Assembly (NCBI GenBank): GCA_019410665.1
Contig: DXSD01000020.1
Location: 1 to 26,341, forward strand
Length of the DNA: 26,341 nucleotides
Direction of reading: 5' to 3'
From: Fusobacterium sp.
Lineage (GTDB): Bacteria > Fusobacteriota > Fusobacteriia > Fusobacteriales > Fusobacteriaceae
Each line of letters begins with the position of its first letter. The stretch's first letter is position 1. Position numbers and translations under genes: made by a program. Below are positions 5,810-13,513 of the stretch, in pieces. The notes under the pieces are model-generated. The model saw only the letters and a program-made list of their open reading frames with translations, made no database searches and was not told the origin of the DNA.

Positions 5810-5851
5810 ACAGGATTACAGCTCGAGGGGCTTGCGACCCCGAAAGTTTTC
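5810..5851. other. Putative lambda-type cos site
   Basis: The region holds ACAGGATTAC (5810-5819), the palindrome-like GGGGCTTGCGACCCC (5827-5841), and GTTTTC (5846-5851). As I recall the joined lambda ends, the order is ACAGGTTAC, GGGGC, GCGACC-CG, GTTTTC, so the blocks and their order agree. It lies 89 nt before a Nu1-type gene, as cos does in lambda. It is also an island of GC in AT-rich DNA. Exact nick positions cannot be given. Confidence 0.55.
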
Positions 5852-5862
5852 AATTCCCCAGG

Positions 5863-5890
5863 ATTTTTGGAGTTTGCCAAAAATTTTTTT
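5863..5890 (+). terminator. Hairpin with T-run between small-terminase genes
   Basis: ATTTTTGG (5863-5870) pairs with CCAAAAAT (5877-5884) around a 6-nt loop, followed by T to 5890. It could terminate early transcription. Equally, the phased A/T tracts beside the putative cos could be a bend or binding site in a cosB-like segment. Confidence 0.4.
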
Positions 5891-5939
5891 AGAAAATTTT
5901 TGAAAAATTAGTAAGAAATTTGCAAAGGAGAAAAGAGAA

Positions 5940-6404
5940 ATGAATCAACCAGAGGTAATAGCATCTGAAAATAGACTTTCCAAGCTATTTGGCTTTTCAG
6001 AAAGAAAAGTAAGGACTTACTTCAAAGAAGCCAGAGTGCAACCTGGAATGTATGACCTAGAGAAAGTCATACAAATCTATGTGGAAAATACCTCTGGAGA
6101 TGATGAAGTGGCTGAAGCTAGAAAAGTAGAAACAGAAACTAAAAAATTTAAACTTAGCATCTTACAAGGAGAGTATCACAGGGCAGATGACATAGCTATC
6201 CTAGTTACAGATATGCTAATAAGATTTAAACAAAAGATGACAGCCATTCCTGTTAAAGCAAGTATAGAGCTTTTAAACAAATCTAATCGTAGAGAAATAG
6301 AAGAGATTTTGAGAAAAAACATTTCAGAAGCACTTGAAGAGCTTTCTGAATATAAAAATTTAAGGGCAATAGAGGTTGAAACAGATGGAACAGAGGACAG
6401 TTAG
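5940..6404 (+). CDS. Terminase small subunit, lambda Nu1 type
   Basis: ATG 5940 follows AAAGGAG at 9 nt. 154 residues. Residues 8-35 are a winged helix-turn-helix (Arg-Leu-Ser-Lys-Leu-Phe-Gly-Phe-Ser, then Arg-Lys-Val-Arg), the cos-binding part of Nu1. Residues 58-105 hold the Lys-rich helix and the Gly-Glu-Tyr/Val-x-Ile-Leu-Val pattern typical of Nu1 relatives, which pairs with the large subunit. Lambda Nu1 is somewhat longer. It directly precedes, and overlaps, the large-subunit gene, and follows the putative cos site, the same order as in lambda. Role: recognise cos and position the nuclease. Confidence 0.8.
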   Translation: MNQPEVIASENRLSKLFGFSERKVRTYFKEARVQPGMYDLEKVIQIYVENTSGDDEVAEARKVETETKKFKLSILQGEYHRADDIAILVTDMLIRFKQKMTAIPVKASIELLNKSNRREIEEILRKNISEALEELSEYKNLRAIEVETDGTEDS

Positions 6405-8163
6405 CTTTTTTGAAGATTTATTAAAAGTCTTAAAACCAGCTCCAAATTTAACAATTGGAGAATGGGCAGATAAATATAGGATATTATCACAAGAGGGAGC
6501 TGCTGAAGCTGGTAAATGGAGAACTGATAGAACACCATACATGGTAGAAATATATAATTGCTTGACAGATAGCCATACTGAGTCTGTAACTATAAAAAGT
6601 TCCAGCCAAATTGGAAAAACAGAAATGTTGCTAAATATCCTGGGAAGATATATGCACCTTGACCCTTGTTCAATTTTATTTGTCCAACCTACTGTTGATG
6701 ATGCCAAGTCTTTCTCAAAGGAAAGAGTTGAGCCAATGATAAGAGATACAAAAGTTTTAAAAACTCTTATTAAACAGGCAAATAAAAAAGGGGAAGGAAC
6801 AGTACAAGGAAAAATGTTCCCTGGGGGATATGTCAGATTCGTTGGTGCTAACTCTCCTTCTGGTCTAGCTTCTAGACCTATAAGAATAACTCTTCTTGAT
6901 GAGGTAGATAGATTTCCTCAATCTGCAGGAGATGAGGGGGACCCAGTAAAACTAGCTGAACGTAGAACTGCGACATTTTTTAATAGAAAAATGCTAAGAG
7001 TATCTACACCAACTGATGATACCACTTCAAAAATACAAAAATTATACCTTGAAGGTTCCCAGGAAGAGTGGTGCCTACAATGTAAACATTGTGGGGAGTA
7101 TCAACCTCTCAAATGGGAAGATATAAGAGATGATGAAGGAGTTGTTAAATTAGAATGTAGACATTGTGGAGTATTAGGAACAGAAGAGGAATGGAAAAGA
7201 GAGAATCAAAAATCAGGGATATGGATTGCTAAATTCCCAGAAGAGAAAAAAAATAGAAGTTTTCATCTCAATGCTTTAGCTTCTCCATGGGCAACTTGGA
7301 AGGAGATATATGAAGAGTATCTTCAAGTAAAAGATGATGAGATGAGAATGAGAACTTTCACCAATACAGTACTAGGAGAAACATTTGTTCTGCATCTTGA
7401 AGAGCAATTAGACTATGAAGCTTTATTTGAAAGGAGAGAAGATTATGGGGCAGAACTCCATGATAACATTCATTTCTTAACAGCTGGAGTAGACGTTCAA
7501 GATAACAGATTGGAGCTACTAGTAGTGGGTTGGGGGTATGGCTTTGAAAGTTATGTAGTTCAATATAGAGATTTCCCAGGCTCTCCAGGGCAAGAAGATG
7601 TATGGATACAACTAGACAATTATTTAAAGAGAACTTTCTCATTTAAAGATAAAAATAAGCGACCTCTACCAATTGCTTGTTGCTTAATAGATAGTGGAGG
7701 TCATCATACAGGAAATGTATATAAATATGTGTTTGGAAAATCTAAAAGAAATATTTTTGCTATAAAAGGTCTTGGAACTAATGGAGTAAATATCCTTAAT
7801 GGATTTAGAAAGACAACTAAAAAAGGAGTACCCAGTATTAACTTATTAAGTTTAGGAGTAAATGCCTTAAAAGATTTAGTCTATGCAAGATTGACAATTT
7901 TAGAAGGTCCTGGAACTTGTCATTTTCCTAAAGATTCTTTAAAAGGTTGTGGAATAGATTTCTTTAAAGGACTAACAGCAGAGGTTAAAGTAAAGGTAAG
8001 AACTTCTAAAGGAGAAAAGATAGAGTGGCAAGTACTTCCAGGTAGGAGAAATGAACCTCTGGATTTAATGAACTATGCTACAGCTGCAATAGAGTTATTA
8101 GGAATAGATTTAAACAGAAATAGATTTAACAACAAAAGGGATAAGAAGGGAGAAGAGAGATGA
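6385..8163 (+). CDS. terL: Terminase large subunit, lambda gpA family
   Basis: Start chosen at ATG 6385, 9 nt after GAGG; the TTG at 6376 directly abuts that site. 592 residues. ATPase: Walker A-like Lys-Ser-Ser-Ser-Gln-Ile-Gly-Lys-Thr-Glu at 71-80 and Walker B Leu-Leu-Asp-Glu-Val-Asp at 170-175. A zinc-finger-like cluster of cysteines lies at 230, 233, 236, 258 and 261. The nuclease domain shows Gly-Val-Asp-Val-Gln (Asp370) and Ile-Asp-Ser-Gly-Gly (Asp436). Length and motif order match the gpA/GpA family. The enzyme cuts at cos and drives ATP-powered DNA packaging at the portal. It overlaps Nu1 by 20 nt and the next gene by 4 nt (ATGA). Confidence 0.92.
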   Translation: MEQRTVSFFEDLLKVLKPAPNLTIGEWADKYRILSQEGAAEAGKWRTDRTPYMVEIYNCLTDSHTESVTIKSSSQIGKTEMLLNILGRYMHLDPCSILFVQPTVDDAKSFSKERVEPMIRDTKVLKTLIKQANKKGEGTVQGKMFPGGYVRFVGANSPSGLASRPIRITLLDEVDRFPQSAGDEGDPVKLAERRTATFFNRKMLRVSTPTDDTTSKIQKLYLEGSQEEWCLQCKHCGEYQPLKWEDIRDDEGVVKLECRHCGVLGTEEEWKRENQKSGIWIAKFPEEKKNRSFHLNALASPWATWKEIYEEYLQVKDDEMRMRTFTNTVLGETFVLHLEEQLDYEALFERREDYGAELHDNIHFLTAGVDVQDNRLELLVVGWGYGFESYVVQYRDFPGSPGQEDVWIQLDNYLKRTFSFKDKNKRPLPIACCLIDSGGHHTGNVYKYVFGKSKRNIFAIKGLGTNGVNILNGFRKTTKKGVPSINLLSLGVNALKDLVYARLTILEGPGTCHFPKDSLKGCGIDFFKGLTAEVKVKVRTSKGEKIEWQVLPGRRNEPLDLMNYATAAIELLGIDLNRNRFNNKRDKKGEER

Positions 8164-8378
8164 TATTTACAGAAGAACAATGTAGACGGCACCTTGATAT
8201 GTGGTTAGCAGCTGAAGAAGCTTTAGCTCAAGGGCAAAGCTATACAATAGGAAATAGAACTATAACAAGAGTTAATGCTTCGGAAGTTTCGAAAAACATT
8301 GAACTTTGGGCTGACAGATTAGAACGAGTAAAAGGAAGTGGAAGTCCTAGATTTGTCAAATTTATACCAAGAGGTTAA
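8160..8378 (+). CDS. Small head-completion-like protein (gpW position)
   Basis: 72 residues, starting inside the stop region of the large terminase (ATGA overlap). Sequence features: an N-terminal helix with Ala-Glu-Glu-Ala-Leu, then Gly-Gln-Ser-Tyr-Thr-Ile-Gly-Asn-Arg (25-33), Arg-x-Asn-Ala (37-40), a second helix with Trp, and a basic Gly/Ser tail. This helix-hairpin-helix layout with a Gly-x-Ser-Tyr turn is what lambda gpW and the related DUF6148 small proteins share, and gpW occupies the same place between terminase and portal. gpW closes the packaged head and forms the tail attachment ring. Homology is judged by pattern and synteny. Confidence 0.65.
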   Translation: MIFTEEQCRRHLDMWLAAEEALAQGQSYTIGNRTITRVNASEVSKNIELWADRLERVKGSGSPRFVKFIPRG

Positions 8379-8388
8379 GGTGGAGTAA

Positions 8389-9888
8389 ATGGGAAAAAGA
8401 AGAAATAGAAGAGTTATAAAAAATACTCCTAAAGCTGAAACCTATCAAAGAATAAAAATGATAAGTGGTGCTGGATATAATAACAAAAATGATGTTACTT
8501 TTTCAACCTGGAATGTAGTATCAGAAAGTCCAGATAATGATATTTTATGGGATTTAGATGACTTAAGAGCAAAATCTAGAAACTTATATATGAATAATGA
8601 GTTAGCTGGAGCTGCTCTAAAGAAAATGAGGACCAAAATAGTTGGAACAGGCTTATTACCAAAACCAACTATTAATTACAACATTATAGGGATCTCTAAA
8701 GAAAAAGCTCAAGAAATTGAAAAGATAATTAAAACAAAATTCAATGCTTGGGCTTCATCTGCAAATGCTGATTATAATCGTATGCATGACTTCTTTATCC
8801 TTCAGGCTCTCATACAACTCAGTTGGATAATGAATGGAGATGCCTTTGTTATCCCAAAAAGAAAAAAGAGAACAGGAGTAGATATAGACTTATGTTTGCA
8901 ATTAATAGAAGCTGATAGAGTTCTAAATCCTCATGTTGTTTCAAATAATTTAGTAAAAGCAGGAGTAGAGTTTTCAGAAAATGGAGATTTACTGAAATAC
9001 TATATTGCAGATAAGCACCCTGGAGATTGTTATACAAAAGTAACAGGATATCCAGCTTTTAACTCTTTAGGAAGAAGAAATATTTTACATATTTTTGAAC
9101 CAGAGAGAATAGGACAAAGAAGAGGTGTTCCTCTTTTAGCTGGGATAATAGCTCCAATAAAGAAATTAGGAAGGTATAAGAGTGCTGAATTAGAAGCGGC
9201 AGTAATAAATGCTAGTCTAGGATTTATTGTTGAAACCAAAGACCCAGAAGGTTTTGTAAATAACAGCTTTGGTGGTGGAAGTGATGAAGAGAAAAAAGAG
9301 AGAACTGAAAAAATAGAACTAGAAAATGGACTAGGAATAATTGCTAAAGAGGGAGAAACCATCAAAGAATTTACAACCACTAGACCAAATAAATCTTATA
9401 AAGATTTTGTGGATGCAATTTATGAAGAAGTTGGAGCTCAATTAGAAATACCTCATGAAGTATTAATGAACTCCTTTAAGAGTTCATACTCTGCTGCAAA
9501 AGCAGCTCTAGAAGAAGCACACCAAAGATTTTTAGTGTGTAGAAAACTATTAGAAAGGACTTTCTGTCAACCTGTTTATGAAGAATTTATATTGGAACTC
9601 ATAAAAAATGGAGATATAGATTGTCCAAATTTCTTTGAGAGCAGTGCAATTAGGTATGCTTTCACTAGATGTATATGGGTAGGAAGTGGAAAATCATCTT
9701 TAGACCCTTTAAAAGAAGCTAATGCTAATCAAAAAAGCCTTGAAAATTACACAACTACAAGAGGAATAATAGCTGCTGAAGCTGGATTGGATTTTGATGA
9801 AATACTTGAAGCAAGAAGAGATGAGGAACTAAAAATAGCAGAGATAGAAAAGTTAAAAAGAGAAATAGGGGGAAATATAAATGCCTAG
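8389..9888 (+). CDS. Portal protein, lambda gpB family
   Basis: ATG 8389 follows AAGGTGGAG at 3 nt. 499 residues, close to lambda gpB. The N-terminal part shows the family signature of a Trp-x-Val stretch, then Leu-Arg-Ala-Lys-Ser-Arg-Asn-Leu-Tyr at about 58-66 and Val-Gly-Thr-Gly-Leu at 88-92. Middle and C-terminal parts contain the expected long helices and the conserved Ser-Ser-Tyr-Ser-Ala-Ala-Lys-Ala-Ala block near residue 365. Twelve copies should form the dodecameric ring through which DNA enters and leaves the head. It overlaps the protease gene by 8 nt. Confidence 0.92.
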   Translation: MGKRRNRRVIKNTPKAETYQRIKMISGAGYNNKNDVTFSTWNVVSESPDNDILWDLDDLRAKSRNLYMNNELAGAALKKMRTKIVGTGLLPKPTINYNIIGISKEKAQEIEKIIKTKFNAWASSANADYNRMHDFFILQALIQLSWIMNGDAFVIPKRKKRTGVDIDLCLQLIEADRVLNPHVVSNNLVKAGVEFSENGDLLKYYIADKHPGDCYTKVTGYPAFNSLGRRNILHIFEPERIGQRRGVPLLAGIIAPIKKLGRYKSAELEAAVINASLGFIVETKDPEGFVNNSFGGGSDEEKKERTEKIELENGLGIIAKEGETIKEFTTTRPNKSYKDFVDAIYEEVGAQLEIPHEVLMNSFKSSYSAAKAALEEAHQRFLVCRKLLERTFCQPVYEEFILELIKNGDIDCPNFFESSAIRYAFTRCIWVGSGKSSLDPLKEANANQKSLENYTTTRGIIAAEAGLDFDEILEARRDEELKIAEIEKLKREIGGNINA

Positions 9889-10966
9889 TAAAAAGAGAAC
9901 ATTCTTTGAAATAAAAAATATCTCTGATGATGTAGGAGAAATAAGAGTATATGGAGATATTTGTAAATGGGCTTGGGAAGAGTATGGAGAAACAAGTTCA
10001 GTAACATTTTCTAAGCAACTAGCAAATCTTAAAAATGTAAAAAAATTAGAACTAAAAATAAACTCTCCTGGTGGAGATGTGTTTGAAGCTGTTGCTATGT
10101 ATCACGAAATAAAAAGATTTGCTCAAGGAAAAGAAGTGACAGCTTATATAGATGGAATGGCTGCTTCAGCTGCCACGATATTAACATTAGCAGCTAATAA
10201 AACAATAATGGGAAAAGGGTGCTATTTTATGATACACAACCCATTAATGTATATGGGATATGCTAATGTTGAAGAAATGAACGAAGCTATTGAACACTTG
10301 AATAAAACAAAAGACAACCTTTTAGACTTATATGAAGAGAAATGCAAATTATCAAGAGATGAGATAGCAGAAAAAATGGATAAAACAACTTGGTATACAG
10401 CTGAAGAAGCTTTACAAGCTGGTTTTATAGATGAGATAGCTAATTATGACAGCTCTATAAGTAATTTAAACATTTCAAATGTATTTACCCCAGAACTTAA
10501 AAATCTAGCTATCCCAGAAAAATTAAAAGATATTTTACAAGAAAACAAGGAGGAAAAAATGACACTGCAAGATTTAAAAGTGCAACACCCAGAACTTTTA
10601 CAAGCTTATGAGAAGGAGGTAATTGACAAAATCAAAGGAACAAACACTGTAAAAAATGCTATTGATGCAGCTATTAAGGAAGAAAGAAAAAGAATAAAAG
10701 CACTAGATGATATAAAAGTTACTTCAGAAGCTGCAAGAGAAATAGTAGACAAAGCTAAATTTGATGAAGTAAGAGATTATAGAGATGTAATAGTTGACCT
10801 GTATAACTTAAATGCTGAAAAAGCAGGGAGAGAAATAGCTCAAATGGAACAAGAGAAAAAAGATGCTGGACTTTATAATATTCAATCTGGAACACTAGGA
10901 AACTCTAAAGAACAAATAGAAAATGATATTATAAGTGCCGCATTAGCGGAATTAGGAATAAAATAG
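9881..10966 (+). CDS. Head maturation protease (ClpP-like, S14/S49 type) with scaffold tail
   Basis: 361 residues. Residues 1-190 are a ClpP-like serine protease: Asn-Ser-Pro-Gly-Gly-Asp at 61-66 (oxyanion loop), Asp-Gly-Met-Ala-Ala-Ser96 (nucleophile), Met-Ile-His119 (base), and Met-Asp-Lys-Thr-Thr-Trp near 166-171, followed by Glu-Glu-Ala-Leu-x-x-Gly-Phe-Ile-Asp. The C-terminal third is helical and charged, as in lambda gpC, whose tail equals the scaffold Nu3. An in-frame internal start with a perfect ribosome site lies at codon 227. Role: cuts scaffold and portal/capsid during head maturation. Overlaps the portal gene by 8 nt. Confidence 0.9.
   Translation: MPSKKRTFFEIKNISDDVGEIRVYGDICKWAWEEYGETSSVTFSKQLANLKNVKKLELKINSPGGDVFEAVAMYHEIKRFAQGKEVTAYIDGMAASAATILTLAANKTIMGKGCYFMIHNPLMYMGYANVEEMNEAIEHLNKTKDNLLDLYEEKCKLSRDEIAEKMDKTTWYTAEEALQAGFIDEIANYDSSISNLNISNVFTPELKNLAIPEKLKDILQENKEEKMTLQDLKVQHPELLQAYEKEVIDKIKGTNTVKNAIDAAIKEERKRIKALDDIKVTSEAAREIVDKAKFDEVRDYRDVIVDLYNLNAEKAGREIAQMEQEKKDAGLYNIQSGTLGNSKEQIENDIISAALAELGIK
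10559..10966 (+). CDS. Nested capsid scaffold, Nu3-like internal start
   Basis: AAGGAGG (10547-10553) lies 5 nt before ATG 10559, which is in frame with the protease at codon 227. Independent initiation would give a 135-residue protein made almost wholly of charged helices, ending in a segment that would be shared with the full-length protease. Lambda makes its scaffold Nu3 the same way from inside gene C. A full-consensus ribosome site in the middle of a reading frame, placed exactly at the domain boundary, is strong sequence evidence; expression has not been shown. Confidence 0.75.
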   Translation: MTLQDLKVQHPELLQAYEKEVIDKIKGTNTVKNAIDAAIKEERKRIKALDDIKVTSEAAREIVDKAKFDEVRDYRDVIVDLYNLNAEKAGREIAQMEQEKKDAGLYNIQSGTLGNSKEQIENDIISAALAELGIK

Positions 10967-10976
10967 GAGGTTTAAA

Positions 10977-11309
10977 ATGAATAATACTAAATACACAAAT
11001 GAAGAAAAACAAATTTTTTATGGAGATTACCCCTTAGTTGCTCAAAGTTTGCCTCTTAAAACAACAGTAGTTGAAGGAGATGTAATAGGGGTAGATGCTG
11101 AAGGAAATTATGGTAAATATGATGAAAGTACATATACAACACCATATGCAGTAGCCACTCAAAAAGTTACTTTTTCAAGTGATCCAGTAAACTGCGAATG
11201 TATATTGTCAGCGTACTTAATGGAAAGCTTTGTTTTGCTTCCATCAGATGCAGGTAAAAAACTGAAACTTAAGCAAGAATTAAGAAAAATAGGAATATTT
11301 TTAAGATAA
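10977..11309 (+). CDS. Head decoration protein, lambda gpD family
   Basis: ATG 10977 follows AGGAGG. The 110-residue length equals lambda gpD. Features include Pro-Leu-Lys-Thr-Thr-Val-Val-x-Gly-Asp-Val-Ile-Gly near 26-38, a Tyr-Ala-Val-Ala strand, and a C-terminal Leu-Arg-Lys-Ile-Gly-Ile-Phe. gpD trimers cap the expanded capsid and stabilise it against internal DNA pressure. It lies directly between the scaffold and the major capsid gene, as in lambda. Confidence 0.85.
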   Translation: MNNTKYTNEEKQIFYGDYPLVAQSLPLKTTVVEGDVIGVDAEGNYGKYDESTYTTPYAVATQKVTFSSDPVNCECILSAYLMESFVLLPSDAGKKLKLKQELRKIGIFLR

Positions 11310-11321
11310 TAGGAGGAAAAA

Positions 11322-12347
11322 ATGCCACAAGGATTTGATTTATATACACCAAAAACAATAAGAAAAATAAGAGAACAAGCTCCAATAAGAAAAAATTTTT
11401 TAAAGGATTTATTTTTTAGTAAAAGTTCTACTGTTACAACTGAAGAGATTATGCTTGAAATTACTAAATCTGGAGAACATATAGCAGCATTTGTAACACC
11501 TTTAGAATTAGGAAAACCAATAGTAGATAGAAAAACAAGAACTAATTTAATAACGGCTCCTAATATTGCAGTTGAGAGAACTTTAGGTCCTAAAGATTAC
11601 TTTGTCAGAGAAGCTGGAATGAACATTACTGGAGAATATAATCCAGCTCAAAGAATAGGAAAGAGAATTGCTGAAATACTAGATGAACATGAAAAATATA
11701 TTTCAAACAAAGAAGAATTAATGGTTGCACAATTTTTAACAACAGGAAAAGTAACTTCTACAACAGGAGAAGAGAGTTATGAAGTGGATTATGGATTAGA
11801 AAATCAATCAACTCTTCCTGGGGGAAGTAAATGGGGAGAATCTGGAGTAAATCCTCTTGTATCTTTAGATAAAATATTAGCAGAAGCTGAAGAGAGTGGA
11901 ATAATTATAAGAAATGTTGTTATGGGAATGGCAGCTGCTGAAAAATTTATGAACTCTTCTGAATTTAAAAAAGATATGTTGAGTAAAGATTTACAGTCTG
12001 AATTTGTAAAAACAGTTGTGAGAGAGTACCCAGGGGTAGTGTGGTTAGGAACATATAAAACATATGGTGTTGAATTATTTAGATATTCAAGAAAAGTAAT
12101 TGGACATGATGGCAAAGCAATTCAATTAATGCCTACAAATATGATAATAGGTGCTCCTGTTGGTGGAGAAGTTCTATACGCTCCTATTATAAATATGGGA
12201 ACAACTGATGTACATATAGTAAAAAGATTTTCAGATGTATACAGTCCAAATCCTAAATCTAAGATCCTTTCAACTGAATCAAGACCAGTATTACAACCGA
12301 TGGATATGGATGCTTATTTCTCTGTTATAGTGTGTGATGCAGAGTAA
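11322..12347 (+). CDS. Major capsid protein, lambda gpE family
   Basis: ATG 11322 follows AGGAGG at 6 nt. 341 residues, the same length as lambda gpE. The N-terminus carries Phe-Leu-Lys-Asp-Leu-Phe-Phe, and residues 40-130 show the gpE pattern of a Glu-Ile-Thr-Lys strand, Ala-Phe-Val-Thr-Pro near 55, a Lys/Arg-rich loop, Thr-Leu-Gly-Pro-Lys-Asp near 87-92 and a long helix with Glu-x-Leu-Met-Val-Ala. The C-terminus is the expected beta-rich part. It forms the HK97-fold icosahedral shell together with the decoration protein. Confidence 0.92.
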   Translation: MPQGFDLYTPKTIRKIREQAPIRKNFLKDLFFSKSSTVTTEEIMLEITKSGEHIAAFVTPLELGKPIVDRKTRTNLITAPNIAVERTLGPKDYFVREAGMNITGEYNPAQRIGKRIAEILDEHEKYISNKEELMVAQFLTTGKVTSTTGEESYEVDYGLENQSTLPGGSKWGESGVNPLVSLDKILAEAEESGIIIRNVVMGMAAAEKFMNSSEFKKDMLSKDLQSEFVKTVVREYPGVVWLGTYKTYGVELFRYSRKVIGHDGKAIQLMPTNMIIGAPVGGEVLYAPIINMGTTDVHIVKRFSDVYSPNPKSKILSTESRPVLQPMDMDAYFSVIVCDAE

Positions 12348-12377
12348 TTTCGAAAGTTACGAAAAAGGAGTTAGAAC

Positions 12378-12620
12378 ATGAAAGTAAAATTTTTAAGAAA
12401 ATATGGGAAATATAAAATTGGAGAAGTTGCTGAACTTTCTCTAGACAAAAAAGAAAAAGAATATGTGATTAAAACAGGAACTCTTATTATTTTAGAAGAT
12501 GATATTGAAGAAGTTACTGAAAAAGCCACAGAAGAAATTCCAAAAGTAGTAGTTCCAGAAGAGAATGAAGAAAAAGAGGTGAAAAACGGTGGAAGAGGGA
12601 AAGGTGGAAAAAAGGAGTAG
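12378..12620 (+). CDS. Small post-capsid protein (FI position)
   Basis: ATG 12378 follows AAAGGAG. 80 residues: a beta-rich N-terminal half (Lys-Val-Lys-Phe-Leu, Tyr-Lys-Ile-Gly-Glu-Val-Ala) then a low-complexity tail alternating Glu and Lys and ending Gly-Gly-Arg-Gly-Lys-Gly-Gly. Small proteins of this shape often follow the capsid gene. Position matches lambda FI, a packaging helper, but sequence similarity is not evident, so function is open. It overlaps the next gene by 32 nt. A short hairpin (TTTCG/CGAAA, 12348-12363) lies in front of it. Confidence 0.6.
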   Translation: MKVKFLRKYGKYKIGEVAELSLDKKEKEYVIKTGTLIILEDDIEEVTEKATEEIPKVVVPEENEEKEVKNGGRGKGGKKE

Positions 12621-12939
12621 TGAATTATCTCCATTTAAAAAAATGTTAAAGGAAGATATTGATATCTTCCTTAACATTGATGAATTTGGAGAAGTTATAA
12701 CTATCAATGATATAGAGTATACTGCAGTAATAGAGCATCCAGAAAAAGATTTTTCAATTGTAGAAGATGGAATAGCTGAAGCTATTGCTATTATACTTTA
12801 CTTAAAAGAAAAAGATGAGTTTAAAAAATATAAAACTGGTAAAAGTATTACTGTTAACTCTTCACAATATATCATAAATGATAGTTATGAAGAGGAAGGA
12901 ATGAGAATAATAAAACTATCTGAAAATAGAGGTTATTAA
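12589..12939 (+). CDS. Head-tail joining protein, lambda gpFII family
   Basis: GTG 12589 is used because GAGGTGA (12576-12582) lies at proper spacing; GTG 12604 and ATG 12643 are alternatives, the last without a ribosome site. 116 residues against 117 for lambda FII. The key stretch is Leu-Lys-Glu-Asp-Ile-Asp-Ile-Phe-Leu-Asn then Glu-Phe-Gly-Glu (about residues 20-35), followed by strands around Ile-Glu-Tyr-Thr-Ala-Val-Ile, as in the Phage_attach family. It forms the ring on the head to which the tail binds. Confidence 0.75.
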   Translation: MEEGKVEKRSSELSPFKKMLKEDIDIFLNIDEFGEVITINDIEYTAVIEHPEKDFSIVEDGIAEAIAIILYLKEKDEFKKYKTGKSITVNSSQYIINDSYEEEGMRIIKLSENRGY

Positions 12940-12940
12940 T

Positions 12941-13513
12941 ATGCCACGTGAAGATTTTATTGAGATAAGAAACCTTGCAAAAGTAGAGAAATTATTAAAA
13001 GGCATTCCTAATGGAGTAGAGAGAGCTACAAGTAGTGCAATTAACAGAAGCTTAGTTACTTTGAAAAGAGATATAAAAAAAGAAGTAACAGATAATTACG
13101 GAATAAAAGCATCAGATGTTGAAAAAGCAATGATTACTCAAAAAGCTACATGGACAAACTTAAGAGGAAATATTAAGGCAAAGTCTCCCTTACTATCACT
13201 ACATAAATTTCTTAATTCTACTAATAATGATGAAATTTATGTTTTAGTAAAAAAAATTGATGGAAAGAGAAAAGTTCAAGGTAAAAAGAATTTAAAAGGG
13301 CAACCATTCATAGCTAGAATGATGAATGGACATAAAGGAATTTTTCAGAGAAAAGAAGATAATAGAATTCAAGAATTGAAAACTTTAAGTATTCCTCAAA
13401 TGCTTGGAAGTAAAACTATTATGGAATATATAAAAAATAGTGGAAAAGTAGATGATATCCTAGAAAAAAATCTTGAAAGAGAGATAAATAGAATTTTAAA
13501 AGGACATGTATGA
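12941..13513 (+). CDS. Minor tail protein Z-like
   Basis: 190 residues; lambda Z has 192. It starts 2 nt after the FII-like stop. The signature is Arg-Ala-Thr-Ser-Ser-Ala-Ile-Asn-Arg-Ser-Leu near residues 28-38, followed by Lys-Arg-Asp-Ile-Lys-Lys-Glu-Val and Tyr-Gly-Ile-Lys-Ala-Ser-Asp-Val. The middle is rich in basic residues (Gly-Lys-Arg-Lys-Val, Gly-Gln-Pro-Phe). In lambda this protein is needed for a functional tail tip/DNA position in the finished tail; in contractile phages the homologous gene sits at the head-tail junction. Ends in a TGA overlapping the next start. Confidence 0.75.
   Translation: MPREDFIEIRNLAKVEKLLKGIPNGVERATSSAINRSLVTLKRDIKKEVTDNYGIKASDVEKAMITQKATWTNLRGNIKAKSPLLSLHKFLNSTNNDEIYVLVKKIDGKRKVQGKKNLKGQPFIARMMNGHKGIFQRKEDNRIQELKTLSIPQMLGSKTIMEYIKNSGKVDDILEKNLEREINRILKGHV

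Noticed and set aside
12614..12634. GGAG...CTCC hairpin at the FII-like gene start as a translation switch
   Set aside because: Only 4 bp with a long AT-rich loop; too weak, and a better-placed GTG start lies upstream.
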